Translations under genes and position numbers: made by a program
Part shown: positions 9,103 to 18,899 of the stretch, in pieces
Layout: each line of letters starts with the position of its first letter
How positions within the stretch are numbered: position 1 is the first letter of the stretch
The notes under the pieces: model-generated
The model's input: the letters and a program-made list of their open reading frames with translations, nothing else
Databases searched by the model: none
Told to the model about the DNA's origin: nothing
DNA from: Enterobacteriaceae bacterium RIT714
Lineage (GTDB): Bacteria; Pseudomonadota; Gammaproteobacteria; Enterobacterales; Enterobacteriaceae
Length of the DNA: 64,000 bases
Direction: 5' to 3'
Assembly: GCA_009668015.1 (NCBI GenBank)
Contig: WJYB01000004.1
Span: forward strand, 124,001 to 188,000

Positions 9103-10263
9103 ATGGGCTGGGAAAGGTCGAAAGCCACAATCACGGAATTACCGCCTGAGCCATCTCTTATTATGTGGCTTATTGCGGGCGGCGTTGCCGTTGTTGCTGG
9201 CGTACTGCTGTTTATTCTTCATGCGTCTGGCATGGTTAAGGCGTTAGGTGCTTTTAACATCTGGTGGCTTGCATCCAGCCCTGTTCTTGGCTGGTTTTTT
9301 CTCTTTTGCCTCCGGGGGTGGCTCTGGGGCAGAGCCGTTAATGAGCATCAGTTTTTACAAAAGGAAGCCGAACATGGGCAGCGGCAATGGGAGGCATGGG
9401 CAGGCCGTTATCTGGCGGTGCTGGGCAACAGCATACTGTTACCTTCAGGAGTGACCGCCGACGCTATTGCGAAATCAGAGGCATCAGGCGCGGCGCAACT
9501 GCTTTCTTTGGCCCGCCATTTTGATTCTCCATCCGTGACGACACATTCTCTCATGGAACTGGGGCTTGCCGGTGTGCAGAGCACAATGGCGACACTGCCT
9601 GCCACCGTACCGTTGAATATCACTATTGTCAGCGACACCCTGTCTGCGGAATCAGAGCCTCTGTTTCGTAAAGTTTGGGGGAGCGTATACCCCGGGCGAG
9701 CCACACCGGATTCTGTTTCATTTTGTGAAACCCTTTCTTTTACCTGGATTGAAGAGCGCCTTAAAAAGCCCGTTCTGGATATCGATTTTATTCTGATAAT
9801 ACAAAGTAATGGTGTCGAACGCTGTTCTGATGCACTGGCGAGTATGATCCTGACCAGCGATGATGTCGCTGAAAAATATCAACTCCCCCATGTGGCCCGC
9901 ATTTTGAGACCGATGCCTCTGGATATGGCTAATTTCAAATCAGAGATGGGATTGTTTCTGGAAACACAAACGATCGCTTGTCAGACATCAAAAGTCTTTT
10001 GCGACAACAGGCACTGGAACGAACATTTTGCCGATGTCATGACTGCAGCCGAAAAACATCAAACCCCGTGGATGCCCCAGGAGATTGACGTCCTGGAAAA
10101 ATACAACGGGATCCCAGGTGCTGGCAGCGCCTGGCTTTTGGCCGCATTAGTCTTTGACATCGTGACTATCTGTAAAGCACCCGTTCTGGGACTTTTTACC
10201 TCAGGCACTGACCATTTTGTCAGTACTGTTACTACAGGGAGTGAAAATAATGATGCCGGTTAG
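9103..10263 (+). CDS. T6SS-associated membrane protein of unknown function
   Basis: This 386-residue protein has two N-terminal membrane segments (about residues 19-43 and 50-72), a long soluble region and a weaker hydrophobic stretch near residues 341-362. I see no catalytic motif. The ATG follows the PAAR stop after 3 bases and the end overlaps the start of tssM, so it is in the same transcription unit. A gene of this type between PAAR and tssM is common in enterobacterial T6SS clusters of this layout. A role with the TssM/TssL/TssJ membrane complex is plausible but is inference from position only. Confidence 0.75.
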   Translation: MGWERSKATITELPPEPSLIMWLIAGGVAVVAGVLLFILHASGMVKALGAFNIWWLASSPVLGWFFLFCLRGWLWGRAVNEHQFLQKEAEHGQRQWEAWAGRYLAVLGNSILLPSGVTADAIAKSEASGAAQLLSLARHFDSPSVTTHSLMELGLAGVQSTMATLPATVPLNITIVSDTLSAESEPLFRKVWGSVYPGRATPDSVSFCETLSFTWIEERLKKPVLDIDFILIIQSNGVERCSDALASMILTSDDVAEKYQLPHVARILRPMPLDMANFKSEMGLFLETQTIACQTSKVFCDNRHWNEHFADVMTAAEKHQTPWMPQEIDVLEKYNGIPGAGSAWLLAALVFDIVTICKAPVLGLFTSGTDHFVSTVTTGSENNDAG

Positions 10264-13200
10264 CTCATGGGGCAGGGGAGGGCTTGCAGGTATTCTCGCC
10301 TTTATTTCGTTATTTATTCTGGGCCTGATCCTTCATTTTGGTCCCCGATACGGTATTGATACGTATCCGAAACAGGTACTGGCATTTGTAGCGGTCTGGG
10401 TTGTATTACTTATTTGCCGCTTTATCCCGTTCGTTTACCGGTTTATGAAGGAAAAATATCATCGCTGGCAGGAGCGGAAGAAGAATGCATTGCCTCCTGA
10501 TGAATCAAGGGTTGCCGGGATTCCCCCCCGTAATGTCACCGTAACGGCCATTCGTCAGGCGATGCGCAATTTGTACGGCCGTCGCTGGAGCCGTAAGGTT
10601 CGTATTCTGCTGATAACCGGGACCGTCGCTGAGGCGGAACAACTGACGCCGGGTCTTACCACCCAGCTCTGGCAGGAAGACCGCGGCACGCTGCTGTTGT
10701 GGGGGGGTGACCTCAATACCCCGACGGACAGCGCCTGGCTGACCGCGCTGCGTAAGCTGCGTCGTCGTCCGGCGGATGGTCTGGTATGGGTGACCTCGGC
10801 CTTTGACCAGCTCTCAGCGCCAGGGCTGGAACAACCGATACCGGTCCCGTCCGAAAGCATCATGGACTCCCTTTCTCACGCCATCAGCGACCTTATGGAC
10901 GTGCTCGGCTGGAAGCTCCCGCTATATGTCTGGTCTCTGCATCTGCGCGCCGGTAAACCGGAAGGGCGCATTGTGCAGGCGACAGGCTGTCTGTTGCCTG
11001 CCGGGTGTCGTACCGAAGGGCTGGCGCAGCAGCTTAATGTCCTGGCATCTGACCTGACTTCTCAGGGGCTGCAGCAGACCTGCGGTGACATAAAACATCA
11101 CTTCCTGCTGGCGCTGGCTGACCAGCTGATTCGTGAACCGGAGAGCGTGACCGCACCGCTGTCAGTCATGCTCAATCCGTACCGGCCGCTGCCGCTGGCG
11201 GGCGTGGTGTTCAGCCAGCCATCCGCGGGCGCTGAGCGCAGCGTGCAGCATCACTGGGGTATGGACCGCCGCTGGGATGTGCTGCCAGATACTGTTCGCT
11301 CCCTTCCGGCTGCGCTGCGTCCGCATAAACTTGGTCTTCCGTGGGGCAACGTACTGACTTCCGTTGTCGGGCTGCTGATGGTGTCATGGGCAGCCTGGAT
11401 GGGCGTGTCGTATATCAGTAACAGGCAGCAGATTGACGGCGCGAATGCCCAGGCAACGCTTGCCGCCCGTCAGAACCTGCCAGTTGAACAACGCCTGCAC
11501 GCACTGTACGAACTGCAGAAAACGCTGGCCCAACTGCAGTACCGTTCAGAGCACGGAGTGCCGTGGTATGAGCGTGCCGGACTCAGTCAGAATGACGCCC
11601 TGCAGGCCGCGCTCTGGCCACGTTATCAGGACAGCGCGCTGCCGCTGTTGCGTGATGCCGCCGCCGGACACCTGCAGACACAGCTTAACGCCTTCAATGC
11701 CCTGCCACCGGGCAGCCCGCTGCGTGAGCAGATGGCAAAAACCACCTGGGAGCAGCTCAAACTCTATCTGATGCTGGCCCGCCCGGCGCATATGGATGCG
11801 GCCTGGTTCAGTTCCGCGCTGCTGCATGACTGGCCGAAACGTGATGGCGTGAAAGACGGTGTCTGGCAGGGCGTGGCCCCGTCACTGCTGTCATTTTATG
11901 GTGCACAGCTGGCCCGTCATCCGCAGTGGTCCCTGTCTGCGAATGAGGGCATGGTCAGCCAGGTGCGCTCCCTGCTGGTTCGTCTGATGGGCGTGCGTAA
12001 CAGTGAATCCACCCTGTATCAAAAGATGCTCTCTCAGGTGGCTCATCTGTATGCCGATATGCGTCTGGAAGCCATGACGGGCGAGACCGATGCTGCCCGT
12101 CTGTTCAGTACAACTGAAATCGTGCCGGGGATGTTCACACGCCAGGCCTGGGAGCAGGCCGTGCAGCCCGCCATTGAAAAAGTCGTCAAGGCTCGCCGGG
12201 ACGAGCTCGACTGGGTGCTGACTGACAGCAAGCGGTCGGTGCCCTCTCAGGATGAAAGCTCCCCGGAAGCGCTGAAGAAACAGCTGACGGAGCGCTATTT
12301 TGCAGATTTTGGCGGGGCCTGGTTGGCGTTCCTCAACAGTCTGCGGCTTCATCGTGCCGCCACACTGTCGGACTCGATTGACCAGTTAACCCTGATGGCC
12401 GACGTGCGCCAGTCTCCTCTGGTGGCCCTGATGAATACCCTGAACGTGCAGGGCCGCACCGGGCAGACCGGGGAGGCAATATCTGACTCGCTGGTGAAAT
12501 CGGCGAAGAATCTGCTGGGCGGTGACAGCCAGGATGCCATTGACCAGAGCGCCGGGGTACATGGCCCGCTGGATGCGACTTTTGGCCCGGTCATCGCGCT
12601 GATGGACAAGAGCCGCACCGGAACCGATGCACAGAGTCTGCAGTCCTTCCTGACCCGGGTGACGCAGGTACGTCTGCGTCTGCAGCAGGTGACCAACGCC
12701 GCGGACCCGCAGGCCATGACCCAGACGCTTGCACAGACGGTGTTCCAGGGCAAGGCGGTCGACCTGACCGAAACCCGTGATTACGGCAGCCTGATTGCAG
12801 CGGGCCTCGGTCAGGAGTGGAGTGGTTTTGGTCAGACGGTATTTGTGAACCCCATGGAGCAGGCCTGGCAGCAGGTGCTCACCCCGGCGGCCGACAGCCT
12901 CAATACACAGTGGCAGCAGGCGGTGGTCAGCGAGTGGAACAGTGCATTTGGGGGACGCTATCCGTTCAGCGATGCCAGCAGTGATGTTTCCCTTCCACTG
13001 CTCGCGAAATACCTGAATGCCGATTCCGGGCGTATTGCGCAGTTCCTGCAGACCCGCCTGAAAGGGGTTTTGCACCGTGAGGGCAACCACTGGCTGCCGG
13101 ACAGCATTAACGCCCAGGGACTGACCTTTAATCCGGCCTTCCTCAATGCCATCAACACCCTGAGTCATATCTCGGATGTGGCGTTCACCGAGGGCAATGC

Positions 13201-13660
13201 CGGGATGAACTTTGAATTGCGTCCGGGTACCGCCGCCGGCGTGATGCAGACTGACATGATTATCGACAGCCAGAAACTGACCTACGTGAATCAGCTCCCG
13301 GCGTGGAAGCGCTTCACCTGGCCTGCGGATACCGAAGCGCCCGGCGCGAACCTGAGCTGGATTAGCACGCAGGCGGGGACCCGGCAGTATGCGGATATCC
13401 CCGGCGCCTGGGGGTGGATACGTCTGCTCGATAAGGCCGCCGTCAGTGCTTATCCGGGCGTGGGCAGCAGCTACAGCCTGAGCTGGAAAGCGCAGGACGG
13501 ACGAACCTTGAATTACACCCTGCGAACCGAAGCAGGAGAGGGACCTCTGGTGCTGCTGAAACTGCGTAATTTCCGCCTGCCGGACACTATCTTCAGCGTC
13601 AGCGCGCAGGCATCTTCTCCGGATACCACTGACAGCGCTGATGCGGCGGAGGTGTACTGA
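10250..13660 (+). CDS. tssM: T6SS membrane-complex protein TssM (IcmF family)
   Basis: TssM spans the inner membrane and periplasm and links TssL to the lipoprotein TssJ. The 1136-residue product has two N-terminal membrane segments (about residues 9-29 and 40-58), a cytoplasmic domain, a third membrane segment near residue 375 and a long periplasmic IcmF C-terminal region. The cytoplasmic domain lacks a GxxxxGK[ST] P-loop: the expected place reads LLITGTVAEAEQ. It is therefore one of the TssM proteins without a recognisable Walker A motif. The start at 10250 is chosen because AGGGAG precedes it; an upstream GTG-type start at 10217 would lie deeper in the previous gene. The stop overlaps tssA. 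Confidence 0.94.
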   Translation: MMPVSSWGRGGLAGILAFISLFILGLILHFGPRYGIDTYPKQVLAFVAVWVVLLICRFIPFVYRFMKEKYHRWQERKKNALPPDESRVAGIPPRNVTVTAIRQAMRNLYGRRWSRKVRILLITGTVAEAEQLTPGLTTQLWQEDRGTLLLWGGDLNTPTDSAWLTALRKLRRRPADGLVWVTSAFDQLSAPGLEQPIPVPSESIMDSLSHAISDLMDVLGWKLPLYVWSLHLRAGKPEGRIVQATGCLLPAGCRTEGLAQQLNVLASDLTSQGLQQTCGDIKHHFLLALADQLIREPESVTAPLSVMLNPYRPLPLAGVVFSQPSAGAERSVQHHWGMDRRWDVLPDTVRSLPAALRPHKLGLPWGNVLTSVVGLLMVSWAAWMGVSYISNRQQIDGANAQATLAARQNLPVEQRLHALYELQKTLAQLQYRSEHGVPWYERAGLSQNDALQAALWPRYQDSALPLLRDAAAGHLQTQLNAFNALPPGSPLREQMAKTTWEQLKLYLMLARPAHMDAAWFSSALLHDWPKRDGVKDGVWQGVAPSLLSFYGAQLARHPQWSLSANEGMVSQVRSLLVRLMGVRNSESTLYQKMLSQVAHLYADMRLEAMTGETDAARLFSTTEIVPGMFTRQAWEQAVQPAIEKVVKARRDELDWVLTDSKRSVPSQDESSPEALKKQLTERYFADFGGAWLAFLNSLRLHRAATLSDSIDQLTLMADVRQSPLVALMNTLNVQGRTGQTGEAISDSLVKSAKNLLGGDSQDAIDQSAGVHGPLDATFGPVIALMDKSRTGTDAQSLQSFLTRVTQVRLRLQQVTNAADPQAMTQTLAQTVFQGKAVDLTETRDYGSLIAAGLGQEWSGFGQTVFVNPMEQAWQQVLTPAADSLNTQWQQAVVSEWNSAFGGRYPFSDASSDVSLPLLAKYLNADSGRIAQFLQTRLKGVLHREGNHWLPDSINAQGLTFNPAFLNAINTLSHISDVAFTEGNAGMNFELRPGTAAGVMQTDMIIDSQKLTYVNQLPAWKRFTWPADTEAPGANLSWISTQAGTRQYADIPGAWGWIRLLDKAAVSAYPGVGSSYSLSWKAQDGRTLNYTLRTEAGEGPLVLLKLRNFRLPDTIFSVSAQASSPDTTDSADAAEVY

Positions 13661-15255
13661 TGAACACCCTGAATCCGTTACTCAGCGCCTGTCAGGCTGA
13701 TAAAGCGGCTTTGCTGCAGACCACCCGTGAACGGGTGGCAAAGTGGGACAGCTGGCTGCAGCCGTTATCAGATTCGTCGCCCGTTGGGGATGACCCGGGC
13801 TATGACGATGACTTCCAGCAGATGCGTGAAGAGGTCAACAAACTCTCCGGCGCCGACACGGAGCTTATCTGTCGTCTGGCGGAAAAACTGCTCACGACCA
13901 CCGCCAAAGACATTCGGGTGGCAACGTACTACTGCTGGGCGAAGCTGCATCGTGAGGGGGAGCAGGGGCTGGCCGATGGGCTGGAACTACTCGCCGGCCT
14001 GCTGGAACGCTATGGACAGCAACTTCACCCGCAGCGTGACCGCAGCCGCAAGGCGGCGATGGAGTGGCTGGCGGGTTCACGCCTGACCGACAGTCTGTCG
14101 CTGTACCCGGAAGTGGTCCGGGAAGAGACGCTGCGGACCGCCGGAGCGCTGCTGCTGATAGCACACCTGACCCAGGACGATCCGGATGCAACCCGGCCGC
14201 AGCTCAGTGCGCTGTACGGTGCTCTGGAGAGTCGGCTGCAGAAAGCCGGTGGCGTGGATGCCGTCGTGCCGCAGAATGCCAGCCATAGCGAACCGCCTGC
14301 CACAACGCGTCACGGTGATGTCCTGGCTCCAGGGCGTATTACCTCCGGTCAGGATTTGCTGGCGCAGGCGCGCACCTTCTCCGAATACCTGCGTGAGCAA
14401 CCTGACGGCTGGCTGTCAGCGCATCACCTGATGAAAAGTCTGCGCCACGATACGCTGCATGCCATTCCTGGCCCGGATGCGCAGGGGCGCACGCGTATTG
14501 AGCCGCCAAGAGCGGACCAGCGGGCATTACTCAAACGCCTTTATCTGCAGCAGAACTGGAGTGAAATGCTGGAGACCGCAGACAGCACCTTTTCGCGCGG
14601 CGCCAACCATCTGTGGCTGGATCTGCAGTGGTATATCCACCAGGCGCTGATGAAATCTGGTCAGGCTACGCTGGCAGACATTGTGGCGGCCGATCTGAAA
14701 GGGCTGCTGACCCGCTTGTCCGGACTGGAAGCGCTGGCCTTCAGTGATGGCACCCCCTTTGCCGATGAAGTGACCCTGAACTGGATCCAGCAGCGCGTGC
14801 TGGATGCGACGGGCGGGTGGGGGAACGACACGCCGTCTGCTCAGATGGCCTCCGGAAACGATGACATTCTGGCCCTGGAGCCAGAAGCCGTGGCCCTGGC
14901 CGACAGTGAAGGTCCGGAGGTGGCGCTGAACTGGTTGCAGAACCGGCCTGGCATAACGACCGACCGTCAGCGGTGGCTACTGCGTCTGCTGATGGGGCGT
15001 ATTGCTGAACAGTACGGTAAAAATGAGCTGGCAGTGCACTTGTTCGCTGAACTGGGGGCTTGTGCCAGTGAGGTGACCCTCACCGAATGGGAGCCTGAGC
15101 TGTTGTTTGAAGTCCAGGCCCGCCATCTGAAGCTGCTGAGAATGAAAGCAGGTCGGGCAGAGTCGGACAAAGCTCGCCTGCACACTGAAATGGAAAGCCT
15201 GCTTGCCGGATTAATTGCTATCGATCCTGCCCGTGCGGCCGTCTTGTGCGGGTAA
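13660..15255 (+). CDS. tssA: T6SS baseplate/sheath-priming protein TssA
   Basis: TssA-type proteins have an ImpA N-terminal domain and help assemble or cap the baseplate and tail. The conserved start of that domain is visible (SSPVGDDPGYDDDFQQMREEV, then AKDIRVATYYCWAKL and GLELLAGLLERYGQQLHP). The C-terminal half is helical and resembles VasJ-type TssA proteins. Length is 531 residues. The ATG overlaps the tssM stop (TGATG), so translation is coupled. A 64-base gap follows before an unrelated-looking lipoprotein gene that interrupts the run to tssF. Confidence 0.92.
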   Translation: MNTLNPLLSACQADKAALLQTTRERVAKWDSWLQPLSDSSPVGDDPGYDDDFQQMREEVNKLSGADTELICRLAEKLLTTTAKDIRVATYYCWAKLHREGEQGLADGLELLAGLLERYGQQLHPQRDRSRKAAMEWLAGSRLTDSLSLYPEVVREETLRTAGALLLIAHLTQDDPDATRPQLSALYGALESRLQKAGGVDAVVPQNASHSEPPATTRHGDVLAPGRITSGQDLLAQARTFSEYLREQPDGWLSAHHLMKSLRHDTLHAIPGPDAQGRTRIEPPRADQRALLKRLYLQQNWSEMLETADSTFSRGANHLWLDLQWYIHQALMKSGQATLADIVAADLKGLLTRLSGLEALAFSDGTPFADEVTLNWIQQRVLDATGGWGNDTPSAQMASGNDDILALEPEAVALADSEGPEVALNWLQNRPGITTDRQRWLLRLLMGRIAEQYGKNELAVHLFAELGACASEVTLTEWEPELLFEVQARHLKLLRMKAGRAESDKARLHTEMESLLAGLIAIDPARAAVLCG

Positions 15256-15319
15256 TGCAAAGAAATGAATTCCGGAAATGATGCCGGTGATATAAATAAT
15301 TTTAGGAATAAAAACTTTC

Positions 15320-16054
15320 ATGAAAATAACCAAATCTGCAGCATGCATTGGCATGGTGCTCTTACTGTCCGGGTGTACTGTACTTTTGTGGGGGGGAAAT
15401 AAAGTCGCAGATAGCCATAGCGTGAATGTCATGCAAATACAGGATAATGTCACCGACATTTTTCAGTATAAAAATCTCGCCGCTTCCGCCGTTCAGGATA
15501 AAGCCAATATACCTCTGATTATTCCATCAGAAGGTATTGCCTTTTTGGGTGAAAAAAACGTCTATATATTGACGAGGGGAGCTGATGAATTACTGTCTTT
15601 AAACAAATTAACAGACAACATCCCCCTGGTTGCAGGAAAAGAAGAGAATACGCTCAAGCTTCAGTTGTCTCGCCCTGAAAAAGGGGATGCAGTCGTTCAC
15701 TTTAGCGATTCGTTACGGATCAGGGTAAATAAAAGCGCAGGTGAGCTTTCAGAAGACGATATAAATGTCATTAAACATTCAGGTTTCCAGAACACTGATG
15801 GGGAATACTGGAAAAACGTCAATATTGAGGGCGCGATTCTTCCAAGGAAAAGTCTCAATTATGCATTTACCAATACCGAGTCACTGGGGCGAAAGTACAA
15901 AGTTGAATTTTACGCGACCGACAGTGAAACCGATTTTTATCCGAAGAATCTTGCTACCAACATAGTGCTCACACCTGTGGCACTTGCTGCAGATATTGTA
16001 TTTTTCCCTGTCTCCCTCACGTTTCTACGCTTAATTATCGGGCAACAACACTAG
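15320..16054 (+). CDS. Lipoprotein of unknown function inserted between tssA and tssF
   Basis: This 244-residue protein has a clear lipobox (LLSGC, Cys19) and a hydrophobic C-terminal stretch (about residues 213-240, VLTPVALAADIVFFPVSLTF) that could be a second membrane anchor. The C-terminus faintly recalls the YceK/YidQ lipoprotein pattern, but the similarity is too weak to assign. The gene is AT-richer than tssA and tssF and sits in its own gaps of 64 and 23 bases, which suggests a later insertion into the T6SS operon. It could be an immunity protein without its effector or an accessory of the membrane complex; I cannot tell which. Confidence 0.7.
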   Translation: MKITKSAACIGMVLLLSGCTVLLWGGNKVADSHSVNVMQIQDNVTDIFQYKNLAASAVQDKANIPLIIPSEGIAFLGEKNVYILTRGADELLSLNKLTDNIPLVAGKEENTLKLQLSRPEKGDAVVHFSDSLRIRVNKSAGELSEDDINVIKHSGFQNTDGEYWKNVNIEGAILPRKSLNYAFTNTESLGRKYKVEFYATDSETDFYPKNLATNIVLTPVALAADIVFFPVSLTFLRLIIGQQH

Positions 16055-16077
16055 GGCTAACTCCAGCTGGAACGCAT

Positions 16078-17841
16078 ATGAAAGATCAGACCCTGCGATA
16101 TTATGACGCGGAAATGCGCTACCTCCGCGAAGCCGGCAAAGAGTTTGCCCAGACCCATCCTGATCGGGCCGCGATGCTGGACCTGGATAAGGCGGGTACC
16201 CCCGACCCGTATGTTGAACGCCTGTTTGAAGGCTTTGCCTTCTCAATGGGGCGGTTGCGCGAAAAAATTGATGACGACCTGCCGGAACTGACGGAAGGGC
16301 TGGTCAGCATGCTCTGGCCCCATTACCTGCGTACCATTCCATCACTCTCGATGGTGGCGTTTACGCCTGCGTTGCAGGCGGTGAAGATGGCAGAGGTCAT
16401 GCCTGCGGGGCTGGAAGTGTACTCCCGGCCCGTGGGGCCAAAGAATACGGTCTGTCGTTACCGCACGACGCGGGATGTGATGCTTAATCCTCTGAATATC
16501 TCAGGGGTGACCATGACCACTGAGCCTGATGGCCGCTCGCTGTTGCGGATGCGTTTTGCCTGCAGCACGCAGGCCGACTGGTCGCACGCTGACCTGAGTC
16601 GTCTGAGCCTGTATCTCGGGGCGGATGCACCGGTCAGCAGTCAGCTGCATCTGATGCTGACCAAACGGCAGGCGGCGCTGTATATGCGCCTGCCCGGGCA
16701 GACCGACCGTATCCGGCTTGACGGGTATTTTTCTCCGGGTGGATTTGGTGATGAGGACGGGCTGTGGCCAAAAGGCGATACCGCTTTCAGTGGTTACCAG
16801 CTGTTGCTGGAATATTTCACCTTCCGGGACAAGTTTATGTTTGTCCATCTCAACGGGCTGGACGATATCACGCCGCCTGCCGGGGCGGAGTATTTTGATA
16901 TTGAAGTGGTGTTCAGTTCGCTCTGGCCATCAGACCTGCCCGTGAGCGATGAGGCCGTTCGCCTTCACTGCGTGCCGGTGATTAACCTGTTCACGCTGGA
17001 GGCGGACCCGCTCACTATCACCGGTCTGGAAAATGAATACCTGCTGCGGCCTAAACGACTGCAGGACGGGCACACTGAGATTTATGCCGTCGATTCGGTC
17101 ACCGGTTCAAACCGCACCCGTGATGCGGAGTACGTGCCGTTCAGCAGCTTCCGTCACAAAGGTGGCATGATGCGCCGTCATGCGCCGCCCCGTTATTACC
17201 ACACCCGGGTGAAGCGCAGCGTGACCGGGCTGTATGACACCTGGCTTATTCTGGGCGGTCACCAGTGGGAGGATGACCGGCTCGTTGAGCGCGAAGCCGT
17301 GTCGCTGCAAATTACCGGCACCAACGGCCAGCTACCGCGCCGGGCGCTCCAGAGCACGCTGCTTGACCGCTGTGAACAGATGGTACAGACACCGTTAACG
17401 GTGAGAAATCTCGGCAAACCCACGCTGCCGGTCTATCCGCCTGCGGAAGACCGTTTTCACTGGCGGGTGTTGAGCCATCTCGGCTCCGGCTTCCTCAATA
17501 TGATGAGTACCGCCGAAGTGCTGCGCGGCACGCTGGCGCTGTATAACTGGCAGGAAGATGAACTCAATAACCGCCGTCTGGAGGCTATCCAGCACGTGGC
17601 GCATCATCGCCTGCAGCGGTTCGAGCAGGGTTTCCTGCTGCGCGGGCTGGATATCGAAGTGACTCTCGACAGCAACGGTTTCACGGGGGAAGGGGATATT
17701 CACCTGTTTGGCGAAATGCTGAACCGGTTCTTTGCGCTGTATGCCGATATGAACCAGTTTAACCAGCTCACCCTTATTGTTCAGCCAGAAGGAAAATGCA
17801 TCCGGTGGAAAGAGAATCACAGTCCGCGCCTGCCAGGATGA
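16078..17841 (+). CDS. tssF: T6SS baseplate protein TssF
   Basis: TssF (ImpG/VasA family) forms the baseplate wedge with TssG, TssE and TssK. The 587-residue sequence starts with the family hallmark (YYDAEMRYLREAGKEFAQTHP, AAMLDLDKAGTPDPYVERLFEGFAF). The middle has PHYLRTIPSLSMV and the end has FNQLTLI, as is usual. Length is typical. The stop codon overlaps the start of tssG by four bases, matching the fixed TssF:TssG partnership. Confidence 0.96.
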   Translation: MKDQTLRYYDAEMRYLREAGKEFAQTHPDRAAMLDLDKAGTPDPYVERLFEGFAFSMGRLREKIDDDLPELTEGLVSMLWPHYLRTIPSLSMVAFTPALQAVKMAEVMPAGLEVYSRPVGPKNTVCRYRTTRDVMLNPLNISGVTMTTEPDGRSLLRMRFACSTQADWSHADLSRLSLYLGADAPVSSQLHLMLTKRQAALYMRLPGQTDRIRLDGYFSPGGFGDEDGLWPKGDTAFSGYQLLLEYFTFRDKFMFVHLNGLDDITPPAGAEYFDIEVVFSSLWPSDLPVSDEAVRLHCVPVINLFTLEADPLTITGLENEYLLRPKRLQDGHTEIYAVDSVTGSNRTRDAEYVPFSSFRHKGGMMRRHAPPRYYHTRVKRSVTGLYDTWLILGGHQWEDDRLVEREAVSLQITGTNGQLPRRALQSTLLDRCEQMVQTPLTVRNLGKPTLPVYPPAEDRFHWRVLSHLGSGFLNMMSTAEVLRGTLALYNWQEDELNNRRLEAIQHVAHHRLQRFEQGFLLRGLDIEVTLDSNGFTGEGDIHLFGEMLNRFFALYADMNQFNQLTLIVQPEGKCIRWKENHSPRLPG

Positions 17842-18899
17842 TGGAGCAGCTACGGCAGTATCTGCCGTACATGAACTTTTACCGCTTCTGCCAGATACTT
17901 GAGCAGAGCCAGCCGGGTAAACCGGTCACTGGCAGCACCTGGCAGGTACGTCATGAACCGGTACGTTTCCGGCCCCATCCCGGCATGGGTTTCCCGGCCT
18001 CCGAAATCAAAGGGATTGAACCGCCTGAGCATCCCCACCTGCCGCCCACGGTGCGCATCACCTTTATGGGACTTTACGGCGTGGAGTCCCCGCTACCGAC
18101 CCATTACATCGATGACATTACCCAGCGTCGGGAAGGCCATGAAGCGACGGCTGATTTTCTTGATATCTTCAACCACCGGCTGATCGCTCAGTACTACCGT
18201 ATCTGGCGGAAATACTCCTACCCAGCCACCTTCGAAGCCGGCGGGAAGGACAACACCTCACAGTATCTGCTGGGGCTCGCCGGACTCGGGATTGACGGCT
18301 GCACGGACAGTATTGCGACACCCGCCTCGCGTTTTCTGGCGCTGCTGCCGGTCATGCTGTTGCCGGGGCGTACTGCGGAAGGGATGGTGTCGCTGGTACG
18401 TCTGCTGGCCCCCAATACCCGGGCGAAAATCTGGCATCACGACAAACGACGCGTCCCGCTGAAAAAAACGTTGACGATGAGCGTGCGTCAGCCCGTCACC
18501 CTGACCCACCGGCCGGTGATGGGTAGCTATGCCACCGATGTTAACAGTCAGGTGCTGATGCGCCTGACCACCACCGACCCGGAAGAAGTGCAGGGCTGGC
18601 TACCCGGTGGCGACCTCCACACGGATTTAATGGCGCTGCTGCATGTGTATCTCGGGTCACGACTCGATGTGCGGCTGCAGCTGTGCGTGGACCGCAGCCT
18701 GCTTCCTGATGCCACGATGCACAGCCAGCCCCGGGCGGGGGCGGTACAGCTGGGCCGTACCGCCGTCATGCGGCCACTGAATCCGGAAAACACCCGGACA
18801 CACCCGAAAATCATCACCATTAATCTGGGCCGCTATGAGCGGGTTCAGGAACATATTCACCGCAGGGAGACCGATGAAGATGGCGATTACCACTGGTAA
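17838..18899 (+). CDS. tssG: T6SS baseplate protein TssG
   Basis: TssG (ImpH/VasB family) pairs with TssF in the baseplate wedge. Diagnostic segments are FMGLYGVESPLPTHYID and FLDIFNHRLIAQYYRIWRKY. I place the start at 17838, where ATG overlaps the tssF stop as ATGA; a second ATG follows at 17841. An in-frame ATG at 17796 would extend the protein 14 residues into tssF and is less likely. The product is 353 residues, normal for the family. The end runs 26 bases into tssJ. Confidence 0.94.
   Translation: MMEQLRQYLPYMNFYRFCQILEQSQPGKPVTGSTWQVRHEPVRFRPHPGMGFPASEIKGIEPPEHPHLPPTVRITFMGLYGVESPLPTHYIDDITQRREGHEATADFLDIFNHRLIAQYYRIWRKYSYPATFEAGGKDNTSQYLLGLAGLGIDGCTDSIATPASRFLALLPVMLLPGRTAEGMVSLVRLLAPNTRAKIWHHDKRRVPLKKTLTMSVRQPVTLTHRPVMGSYATDVNSQVLMRLTTTDPEEVQGWLPGGDLHTDLMALLHVYLGSRLDVRLQLCVDRSLLPDATMHSQPRAGAVQLGRTAVMRPLNPENTRTHPKIITINLGRYERVQEHIHRRETDEDGDYHW

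Noticed and set aside
12386..13168. 260-codon minus-strand frame inside tssM
   Set aside because: It is an antisense shadow in GC-rich coding DNA with no start signal.
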